NCBI GenBank assembly: GCA_030544215.1
Contig: JARZZO010000014.1
Location: 21,707,734-21,771,733, forward strand
DNA: 64,000 bases
From: Zantedeschia hybrid cultivar
Lineage: Eukaryota; Streptophyta; Magnoliopsida; Alismatales; Araceae
Direction: 5' to 3'
The notes below the pieces were generated by a model. It was not told the DNA's origin, did not search any database, and saw only the letters and a program-made list of their open reading frames with translations. The position numbers and the translations under genes were made by a program. Below, piece after piece: positions 25,601 to 37,600 of this stretch. Every line of letters begins with the position of its first letter. Within the stretch, counting starts at the first letter, position 1.

Positions 25601-28600
25601 ATCTGTAAAAATCATAGAAAAAATCCTAAAAATCACCCAACATGCCCTAAATGTCCTCGGGACCTTAATAATGACCAAAATTACCAAAATACCCCTAATG
25701 CACCAAAAATCATTAAAAATCTAAAAATAATAATGAAAAAATGTTAAATCACTCAAAACACATCAAATGCCCTCAAAGCCCAAAACTTTCCTAAAATGAT
25801 CAAAATACCTCTGCAGCCCAAAACACTCAAAACAGCCCAAAAACACATCCTAGGGTTCTAAAACCTTCCCAATCCCTTAAAACAATCACAAGCATTAAAA
25901 TGACCCTAATGCCACTATACCCTTCACCTTTGCATAATTATGAAAATACCCTTTTGGGTTCAAAACACTTAGAATCAATCTAACCTCTTTAAAGCCTCTT
26001 AAACATCTCAAGTCTTTCCAAACCCATCCTAGGCCAGGGGAAGCTTTTGGCTTAATCTGAATTGTGTTAAATTGTGTTTCCGGTGCTTGAATTGTGTGAC
26101 TTGGTGCTTGATTTCTGTTCAAGGTCGACAGCAGACGGTTAAGCAAGGGTGGTCGATCAGTTGATCAACATAAGTAACATTGACCGTCAAGTTCTTGGAT
26201 TCCCGCCTGATCCGAAGTCTTAGACTCCTCAGAGGCTCATCCCAAGTCCTCAAAGTCTACCAAAAAATAAAATAAATAACAAAACAAGCGCGCAGGGTCC
26301 TTTTCCTCCCACGTCCAAACATGTACAGAAAAGTGATCCCAATTCCCAGCTAGTCAATCAACCCCAAGATAAAATGATCCATCGCTGACAAACAAGCTCC
26401 TCCTCTACCAAGACTGTTATCCTCATGCTTGCATTGTTCGCTCTAACCATCCCCACCTTTGATTGCTGTAAAATGTTTTCAACACATTCATGTGCTGTTA
26501 ATGCCTATAGCTGACATGCAGCAATGATTCTGACCATGGGTATTCAACATTTTGCGGCAACAGTGAGTGAAAAAGGGTGTACCCAATGCGCAAGGCTCGC
26601 ACCACTTGCAGGGTCTGGGGAAGTGTTGAAGTACGCCACCTTACCCCTGCTAAGCAGAAAGGCTGCTTTCTTGGTTCGAAACAAACAGGGAAACCTAACT
26701 GTTGCTCCCGGGTTTGCCTTTCATTTTGGGGCAATAGTGATTAGTACAATAAAATCAGTATTGCCATGTGCATCCACTTTTTACTGTGGTAGCTCCCCCC
26801 CCCCCCGGCAACAAACCTGGACTGGACTGAGTGAATCTCACCACTCCTTTTTCTTTTTTGCATCTCACGCTCCAGAGGCTTGTTTATTCAATTCCACAGA
26901 ACAAGCATTTAAGAATAATCGTCTAGTTTATATTAGAATGACATTCATTTTACTGGCAAGAATTCATTTGAAGCAGGATAATAACTAAAATTATGTTAAT
27001 AGAAGCTTTAAGTCAACACAGTAAATTCAGACTTAATAAGCAATAATGGGTCAGAATGATATTAATAATATATTTGCAGATTTTCATCTTTCAACCCATG
27101 AGCTTGTGAAGGGGATTTAACATGTAACCTGTTGTCTTCATTACAGAAAGGAAAGGAACATTAATGTCATAAAATATTATAAAAAATGTAAGCCTACGAA
27201 TATGAATGGGTGGGGAACATAACACATACAGCTAATGTGAGTGCAAAAACATGCCAATACAAAAGAGCAATTGTGTTTCGAGACCAATATCGCTAACCAT
27301 GCCAAATGTGAAACAATCATAAACTTACAGAAAGTTTCCGAAGAAGAATGCCTGTTGTACAAAAGAGAAGCTTTGTTCTCTCATTCCTAAAATAGGTGCA
27401 CCAAAATCAAAGATATAGCTGTCATATTTCTTACATTGATGGAACTACTGAAAATAAGTTAGTTCTAGAAATATATCATCAAACTACAAAGTGCCTCTCC
27501 TGTCTTCCATCTGAAATTGTCGCTACAAAGCTATCCAATAAATAAACATCATATTTGAAACAAGGTACCACCATATACACATAAGCTGCATCAAAAAGAT
27601 CAAACATTACAGTAAATTCAGGAAAGTGATATCATGTGAAGCTCCATTTGAGATGACATCATGCGACATTTCATGTTTTTTAGACATGGCTATCCAAAAG
27701 TCGAGAAAAATATCATTATTATTGCTTTTCTTGTTGAAAACTTCGACGTGAAACTGCCAAATGGACGTTGAAGACCATTAACAATACTCATTCAGTACTA
27801 ATTACATTTCAGACATTAACTACAGATGTACTGGCATTATACATATCATCAAGTGAAACTTGAGGCACAAGAAGGAATGTGTTTGATTTCTCATATGGAT
27901 AGGTGCTTACATGGATCCTGCATATTGACCATCGGTATGTGCATTTTTCCAAACATAGGATGTGAATCACGAGGGGCTTATTTTGAAATGTGGTTGGATT
28001 ATGGGTCATGCCCACAATCTCATAATTCCAGTGGCCTTGAAAAGGTACAGATTTTTCATGATTTTTTTTTAATGTGGATCAGATTTTTTCATGATGACAT
28101 TTGAGGATCAAAATCTCATTTCATGTTGTATGGGAGCATAGATTATGGGTAGAATTTTAGTCTGCCCTTCACTCTTTAAATAAAAGTGAGAAACTTTAAT
28201 AGGTGCAGTGGTCCACCAAAATCATAGATATAGCTGTCATATTTCGTACATTGATGGAACTACTAAAAATAAGTTAGTTCCAGAAATATATCATCAAACA
28301 ACAGAAGTCTCTCTTTTTTCCATCTTTGAAATTGTTGCTACAAAGCTATACAATAAATAAAACATTGTATATGAAACAAGGAACCACATATACGCACAGG
28401 GCACATCAAAAATTAGAGTCAATTCAGGAAAGTGATATCATGTGAAGCTCCTTTTGAGAGGGGCATTCATGTGAGACTTGATGTTTTTTAGACATGGTTA
28501 TCCAAAAGTCAAGAACAGTATCATTTTTATTGCTCCTCTTGTTGAAAATATCAACATGAAACTGCCAAAATGGATGTTGAAGACCATTAACAATACTCAT

Positions 28601-31600
28601 TCAATACTAATTACATTTGAGACATTAACTACAGATGTACAGGTATTATACATATCATCAAGTGAAACTTGAGGCACAAGAAGGAATGTGTTTGATTTCT
28701 CATATGGATAGGTGCTTACATGGATCCTGCATATTGACCATCGGTATGTGCATTTTCCAAACATAGGATGTGAATCACGAGGGGCTTATTTTGAAATGTG
28801 GTTGGATTATGGGTCATGCCCACAGTCTCATAATTCCATTGGCCTTGAAAAGGTACAGATTTTTCATGATTTTTTTTTTTAATGTGGATCAGATTTTCTC
28901 ATGATGACATTTGAGGATCAAAATCTCATTTCATGTTGTATGGGAGCATAGATTATGGGTAGAATTTTAGTCTGCCCTTCACTCTTTAAATAAAAGTGAG
29001 AAACTTTAATAGGTGCAGTGGTCCACCAAAATCATAGATATAGCTGTCATATTTCGTACATTGATGGAACTACTAAAAATAAGTTAGTTCCAGAAATATA
29101 TCATCAAACAACAGAAGTCTCTCTTTTTTCCATCTTTGAAATTGTTGCTACAAAGCTATACAATAAATAAAACATTGTATATGAAACAAGGAACCACATA
29201 TACGCACAAGGCACATCAAAAATTAGGGTCAATTCAGGAAAGTGATATCATGTGAAGCTCCTTTTGAGAGGGCATTCATGTGAAACTTAATGTTTTTTAG
29301 ACATGGTTATCCAAAAGTCAAGAACAATATCATTTTTATTGCTCCTCTTGTTGAAAATATCAACATGAAACTGCCAAAATGGATGTTGAAGACCATTAAC
29401 AATACTCATTCAATACTAATTACATTTGAGACATTAACTACAGATGTACAGGTATTATACATATCGACAAGTGAAACTTGAGGCACAAGAAGGAATGTGT
29501 TTGATCTCTCAGGTAGGTGGGTTTACATGGATCCTGCATATTGACAACACATTTTCCAATCATAGTTTGTGAATCACTAGGGGTCTATTTGGAAATGTGG
29601 TTGGATATGGACCAAGCCCACAATCAATTCCATTGACCTTGAAAAAGCACAGATTTTTATGATCAAAATCTCATTTCGATCTTGCATGGGAGCATAGATT
29701 ATGGGTAGAATTTTACTCCAACGCCCTTCACTCTTTAAATAAAAGTGAAAACTTCAATACCCTTTAATGTCATTTTAACCTTTTAAACCATCTTTCCCTC
29801 TCGAAAGTCAAAATCCATGCAAAAGTTGCCTTCAAGCGGATTTTGAGAAAAATCTCTCCTTTCCTCTTCTTTTGTCAATCTGCCTCTGCCTTCCCAAATC
29901 CTGAGCACACATAAGTTTGGAATTTGCATTGAGACTGCACATCACGTCTACAGATTCTCCACACCTTATGGCTAGTATTGCAGTTAATCGCCAAATGATC
30001 GGCATATTCACAATCTAGCCGACAGAGAGCACAAATAGCACCACAGTTTCTGTACCATTTCCTTCCATATATTTTGATACGGCATCACAGTTTCTGTCCC
30101 ATTTCCTTCTCTATATTTCTGGTACCAACTCTTCTTTCAAAAGTAAGTCACATGAATGCTTTGACCTTAAATGGAGATTTCACCTTCCACATTTCTTTAA
30201 ACTAATAATGTATCGGCAGTTAGCCCTCTATGCATTTTTAGAAAGACTTTATTGAGAATTCCCCTTATGTACTTTTCCCATTTGATTTTAACATGTGCTG
30301 ATGTTGACTTTGTTAAGTAGTTTTAACATATGTAAACATCTTCTTCTGCCTCAGCTTTTAACCCACTTCTCAAACTAGCATTCCAGCCAACATAACTGCC
30401 CTCCATATGATAACTATGCCTCTCATTTCTCATATGTCTATAGTTAAACGACAAGTTGAGCCACTGCATTCTATTGAACAGATCCTAAATATTGAAAGCT
30501 ATTATTTTTAGGAATAACTCAACCATTTAACATAACCAAAACCTATTGGTCTACCCTCATATTACAGAAATTACTTTTCACACCTTCTAACTTAATTTGA
30601 CTAAATCCCAAAACGTTTAGATTCCAAAGCATCCCTCCACCATTCTAACTTAACGTTTAAACCCCCAACACTATCATCAATATGATAACATACACGATGT
30701 TGGATAACATACGCCAAACAAATTGAATCAACCAAAAGGGATGAAGCAATTTACCTCTAGGGTTGGACATGTTGGATTGAATTAGTTGTTGCTAAACAGG
30801 AGTTCACAGATCACAAGCACTGGTAGTGCATTGTGCAAGCAAAGATACCAACAATAGGCTGTTCAAACTAGAATGGAATTGGTTACAAAATGAGGAGTTT
30901 AGTTCAATGGTCCTTCGTACTTGGACTCACTTTTCGAGTAGACATACAGCAGCTAAGAAACTAGGAGTCAAGGTCAAAAGATTGAAAGAAGCTATCAAGA
31001 GATGGGTTGCCATCTGGTGGAAGGAGAGGCATAAATATAAGAATGGCATCAGAACCTTATTCCATGGTGTCAAAACCATAATGGCTGAGACAAGCAGCAG
31101 GTCAACCACAGGTTCAATCACCTCATTGCATAGGTATTGAAGCAATGTTTTTTGTGCACAATGCCCAAATCTTCCCTATGATAAGCTGTAAAAGGACCTT
31201 TGAATTGACTATTCCTTAGATACCTACGCGGAGTATTTCACGATTGAATCAATTTAAAAAAGACCTAAAGTAAGGGATTTATCAATAGGTAATGTTGCTC
31301 CAATACCTAACCAAAGAGCTACTGCGGTACCGATCAAAAAGTTTGTTGTAGCTACTGGACGGTGAAATGGATTTTAGAATTTATTGACATTCTCCAAAAA
31401 AGGTACTGTTAAAAATCCCGTTGGTAGAATCATCTCTATCAAGATGACAAATCCATTTTTTGTATATCAATAGGATCAATTATAACAAGTCACACACTCA
31501 TATTCCGAAAATACCAAAACAAACAAATTTTACGGTCGAATTACCAAAATAGACTAGAAATCTGAGTCCTAAGTTTTTTTTACTAGTACTTCATTGCTCT

Positions 31601-34600
31601 TATGAACCTAACCCACTGAAATTCCATCCAATAGAAGAGATGAATTATAAATCTCCAAAATAATAGATAGGAATATCACAAATAGAGTCATTGCCACTCC
31701 CAAAAGGGGAGTAGTACCCCATCCCAGAGCTACTTTACCATACTCTGAATTCAACGGTTTCAATGAATCCCCTACAAGAGTTCGTCTTGGCCTAGATCTA
31801 GAACTACCCTCAACAGTTTGTGTAGCCATAAATACTATTTCATCGGTTGAGATCTGTTGACTTTGTATACCATTACGTTGCAGTTGTAAATAAATAATCT
31901 TATTGTAGATCCATCGCGATCTTGAAATCTAATAATGGAAACAACAACCTTAGTCGCCATCTGCATATATGGTTTACTTGTGAGCTTTACTAGGTACGCC
32001 TTATATACTGCTTTTAGGCAACAATCTCAACAACTAAGAGACCCATTCGAGGAGTACGGGGACTAGCCGAAATAATGAACCTTCCAATATGCCATATTGG
32101 GAGGTTCATTACTTCAACTGAGATAAAGAAAAATCATTTCATTTTTTTAATTGGAACCTTAGGAGGTTCTCGAAAAAAGATAGCAAAAAAAATTATCCCT
32201 AGAGTAGAGACTAACAGGAATGTATAACCAATGCTTCGATAGATTCGATCATGGTTTACAATTATAGCTTCCAAACCTATTCATTTGGGATCATTTATCA
32301 AATAAAGAAAGGGAAAGAGCCAAAGAAAAAGCAGTGATTGAAGTCACGATGCGTGCTCAAAGATGTAAAATTGTTCCTTCCAAGGGAACGTTTATAGCAC
32401 ATGCGCATTCGCCACTTTTTGTGGATCAAATAGAAAGAATTTCTTTTATTCTTTGTAGATGATATCTACAAAATGATGAATCTCATTTTTAAAATGATGA
32501 ATCGCATTTTTAGGTTTAGTAATTGGGTGGATAGTGATTGGGTGGACAGAGAAAGAGAATCGGAATTTCAAATTTTTGATTCTAATGAAGAAGAAGAGAC
32601 AGAGGAAAAAGAGAATAACAAACACGAAAAAATAGAGACAGAGGAAAAAGAGAATAAAAACAACGAAAAAACAGAGAGAGGAAAAAGAGAATAAAAACAA
32701 GGAAAAAAATAGAGGCAGACGAACGTATAGCAATATCAGAAACTTGCAATAGCGTTATATTTGCTGAAACAATAAGGGTTTGATAATAACCAATTGATTC
32801 TTAGATAATATATTGTATTGCCTTCATTGATAATAGCCAAAAATGTCGTATGTATGTTATTATTCCAATTCCCCGAGTGGCACGAAGATTTTAAAATTGG
32901 CATAAAGAAATGCATGTTAAATGCACTTATATTCAGTTATCAGAAACAGAATTTCCAAAAGATTGGTTAATAGATGATATTCAGATAAAAATTATATATC
33001 CTTTCTGTCTGAAACCTTGGCAAAAATCTAAAATACCATCCCATCTTAGAGATACAATGAAAAAAAAAGACAAGACAAATTTAGTTTCTTAACAATCTGG
33101 GGAAGAGAAGCAGAATTCCCCTTCGGCTCTCCTCAACTTTTTATGAACCTATTTTGAAAGAGCTAAAAAAAATTAGAAAAGTGAAAAAAAGATTATCTCT
33201 AGTTCTAAGAGTTTCTAAAAAAACGAGAAAAAGGTTTTCAGACATTTAAGGATAGGTTAACAAAAGAATTCTAGTTATAAAACAAATAATAAGAGAACTT
33301 AAAAAAAGAAACCCCGGGAAAGTCAAAGATTCTACAATCAGTAATAAGATTACCGACGAATTACCCTTCAAATTCAATGCAAGAATTGGATAAAACGTTC
33401 ACTTATAGAAAAAAAAATAGAAGGTCTTGTTGATAGGATGACCACAATCAGGAATCAAATAAAACAAATCGCAAAAGACAACAAAAAAATCATTCTAACT
33501 CAAGATACAAATATTAGTCCTAACGAGACAAATTGTGCTGATAAAAATTCAAAATTGCAAAAACATATTTGGCAAATATTCAAAAGGAAGAGTACCCGAT
33601 TAATACGTAAATTATACTACTTTCTCAAATATTTCATTGAAAAAATATACAACGTTATCCTTCTATGTACCATTAACATTCTTAGGACCAATGCAAAACT
33701 TTTCCTTGAATCAACAAAAAAAATGATCAATAAATTCTTTGACCACGATGAAACAAGTCAAAAAGGAATTGACCAAACAAATCAAAATACAATTCACTCT
33801 CTTTCGACAATGGAAGAGTGGCTTTCTAATATTAATAATGAGAATTTCAAAGATTTATTGTAATTTATCCTCTATGTCATAAGCATATGTATTTTATGCA
33901 TTATCACAAGTTAATAACAAATATTACTTGAAATATGTACTTCAACATAACGGGATCCATTTTTTCTTAAAGATAGAATCAAAGATTATTGTGGGACATG
34001 AGGACTATTTGATTTCAAAGAAAAACATAAGAAAGTTTGTAAGTCTGGAATGAAGAAATAGAAAAATTGGTTAAAGAATCATTATCAATACAATTTATCT
34101 CAAACTCAATGGTCTCGATTAGTACCACAAGAATGGAGAAATAGAGTCAATCAATGTTGTAAAGACTCAATAATATTGGATTCATATAAAAAAATTAATT
34201 CATTACGTGAAACAAAATTATTACGGAATATACTCATTGGCCGTCAATAAACAAAATTTAATCCCCTCTGTCTCTCCCTATTTGAATTTTGAATCAGGGA
34301 GAAGAGAGAGGGGGACACCCCTCACTGGACATTAGCCCCATTGAAGAGAGGCCGTAAAAGGCTATTTAATCCCCTATGTCTCTCCCCATTTGAAGTTTGA
34401 ATGGGGGAGAAGAGAGAGGGGGACACCCCGCACTGGTTCCTCCTTTGGAAGGAACTGGTGGGGCGTCAAAACCAGTAGGGACCCCCCCTCACTGGTTCCT
34501 CCGCCTTCCCCTCTTCTTCTATTATTTAAGGGAGGAGGGGGAGACCACTTGGACTAATTTTTTTCTTTCTTGTTGCTGCTTGGGTTTGTCATTTTCTTAC

Positions 34601-37600
34601 TATATAGAGGCTATTTTGGACAGTGCATTGGGCCTATTTTGGACTGCATATTTGGGCCCATTTTGGACTGCCCATTGAGCTGCATTTATTGGGATGTCAC
34701 TAGCTTTATATTGACAGCATATTCCGTTGCATTTGGGCTAGCATAGGGGGCATATCTGGCCGCAGCTTGAGCCCTATTGTGCAGTCTTCTCAGCCCATTT
34801 TCAGAAGCATATCGGGCTGCACAACAGACCCGTTTAGGAGGCTTATTAGGCAGCATCCCCAGCCCAAATTCGGAGGCTTATTGGACTGCATATCTAGCCC
34901 ACATTCGGGGGGATTTCGGGAGATATATTGGGGCTGTCTTGGACTCATTGGACAGCATATTGGGCTTGAGGGAGCCTCTACATTAAGGTACAATCCTCAC
35001 CCTCTTCTCTTTTTATGTATGCACACATATATTTCATGATTATATGCATATATGTATGTCTTCTCTTTTCTTTTTTCTTTTTTTTGCATTGGATGACAAC
35101 ATGCATGCGCATGTTTCATACTTGTCATGCATGGAAATATTTTGGGCCAACAATGCCTTTTTTAGTATCATGAATTGCAACTTCAAGATCATATAAGTTC
35201 ACAGGATTGGCCTTTTCACAATACATCTCTTCTAGAAGAAGTCACATCTCCCATGTAGTCGACTTCCTCACAATGTACTTCAATTGCCCATCAGTCATAG
35301 AGCCTAGAATCCAAGTCCTCGCTATACAATCTTGATGTTCCCATCCCTCATACTTATCATCATCAATTTGAGGTAGTTTTATCTTTCCACTGATATAAGC
35401 CACCTTAGATCTTGCACTGATGAAGGTTTTGATGGCGGCTGCCCAGCCAAGATAATTTGAGTCATTCAATTTCACAAGAGGAAGTTGAAGATGGAAATTC
35501 TCTCCTGCACTTTTCTCCTTGGAAGTGGCTTCCTAAAGTCAAATCACACATCTTCTCGTTCCTCAAGAGCTTCATAGGAGGCTGAAACTTCAACTTCAAG
35601 AAACCCTAACCATCACATCCTCTAGCACCACCATCACATCCTTCTCCAACTACTGCAGCCACCTCTTGCAGGGTCCTCAGGGCATATGATCAGTCACCTC
35701 CGTGCTCCTTAAAGTTTCTTTATGAAGGCCCAATGCCTTCGTGTAGAAGGACCCCAGACATTCTATTATTGAATTTCTTAATCCGTTTCTGATTAAAACC
35801 ATGAAGCGGAAACATCTGTTTCTATATTTATTTCCATTGCTGATGATTTTTTATAATTATTATCAGAACCGGAACTGTTTCCATTTACATATCCTACCCG
35901 TTTACTGCCCTAATTGCATTCCTTGAAAAGAAGAAAGCAAAGCAATAGCTGTGGGGCAAACCTCTACCTTTTTCATCGCTCACCAAAAACAGAAAAAGAA
36001 AAGAGAATACACTGGTCTGTGTCAATAACAAACACATAAAGCAAGTTCATGACATCTGAGTCAACTAGCCAGTGACATATCAATCATCACCCTCGATTGT
36101 TATTTCCAAGAATGCTACAACAACATACCCTGCCCCCACCAATCAATGAAAACTTTGCCACATCCTGTATGTTTTGCACAAAAAAATGATCCAAGGAAAA
36201 GAGGAACATGATCCATCCCCTGACTTTCTCAGATGAGAAAGTGTTAGAATAATAGAATAATAGCATAAATTTGATGTTGGCATCAAGTGTCAGAACCTTA
36301 GGGACCAAACATGGCCTCAATCATTATCCATTTTTTGGAGAAAGGTAGAGGTTTGCCCTGTACCTATTGTTTTGCTTTCTTCTTTTCAAGGAATGACATT
36401 AGGCTGTCAACGGTTAGGATATGGAAATGGAATGATCAATAAAAAACATAGAAAGCAAGTCCATGACATCTGAGTCAACTAGACAACATATCAATCATCA
36501 CCCTTGATCATTATTCCCACCCCCACCAATCGGTGAAAACTTTGTGATTTCCCACCTCCTGTATGTTTTGCAGAAAAAATTGATCCAACGAAAAGAGGAA
36601 CATGATCCATCCCTTAATTTTCTCAAATGAAAAAGTGTTAGAATAATAGAACAATAGCATAAAGTGCGACGCTGGCATCATGTGTTGACCTTGGGGACTA
36701 AACATGGCCTGGGGCAAGATGAACTTAGGTGAATCACGAAAACCTAACTACAAAAGTGAGAAAGCACTATATGGCCAGCCTCCCTCTTTTCCTCAGACCA
36801 AACAACACCTTTGATATCATAGGGCCTCTTTAGAAAACAATATATAGTCAAAATGTGGATGCAAACAAAGGAATGAAAGAACAAAATGAATAGATCATGC
36901 ATTTTCCGGAGATTTCAGATCTATACAGGATATGTGGGTTTTCTTCAAGCAAGTACATGTTGACATGCCTCAATGTACAACAAAGGACGTCCTTGGTGTT
37001 ATCCCTCATGCTGTTTGCTGAAGTATTTGTGGAGAGCGAAATGACACCATATTCAAAGGGAAGTGGAATTTGTTCTGAAAATATTTCTTTTAGGGCGTTA
37101 TCTTTTTTGTACAATTAGTTGCATTACATCTTGGTCATTTCTGCTGATTCCTGGGCTAAGCTGTTCCAGTATAATTATCCTTGTCTTTTTTTATGTTATT
37201 TTCTTCTTTCTTGGATAGGAACCTCTCCAATCCTTGTGAATATTTTCTAATAAAATTTGTAGTACAATCAACGTTCTTCTCAAAAAAAACAGATCACATA
37301 ATTTGAGCTGATGATAAAAGCAAGATAAGACTACAAACTAAATATATGATAGTGTGGATACAGAGGAAGTAATGGTGAAGAGAAACATTTTCAATATAAG
37401 CCTAGAAACAACAGACCGTGAAAATAAATGAAAATCTCAACATGTATGCATTGACTTGAGGAGTTTCATCTCACTCCCCTGATAAAAAGGAAATGTATGA
37501 TATTATATGTTCCAATGGAAGCCAAAGTATTTAACAGTTCCACCATCCAACTGGGGACGTGAGATCGACAAGCTGGGCTTACTTCCCCCTTTTGCTCCCA

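Larger units (their letters stand above)
31200..34250. mobile_element. Composite plastid DNA insert (NUPT)
   Basis: Three plastid blocks side by side: the petD end, the psbH-psbN-psbT block, then ~2 kb of ycf1. petB and most of petD are missing between the first two. In a normal plastome ycf1 is far from the psbB cluster, so the insert was assembled from separate pieces or rearranged. Genes in it are plastid-derived nuclear copies, unlikely to be expressed. Confidence 0.9.

Noticed and set aside
31608..32066. psbH and psbN as functional genes
   Set aside because: They are intact, but they lie in a broken, rearranged plastid block inside a nuclear helicase intron, so they are more likely passive copies.
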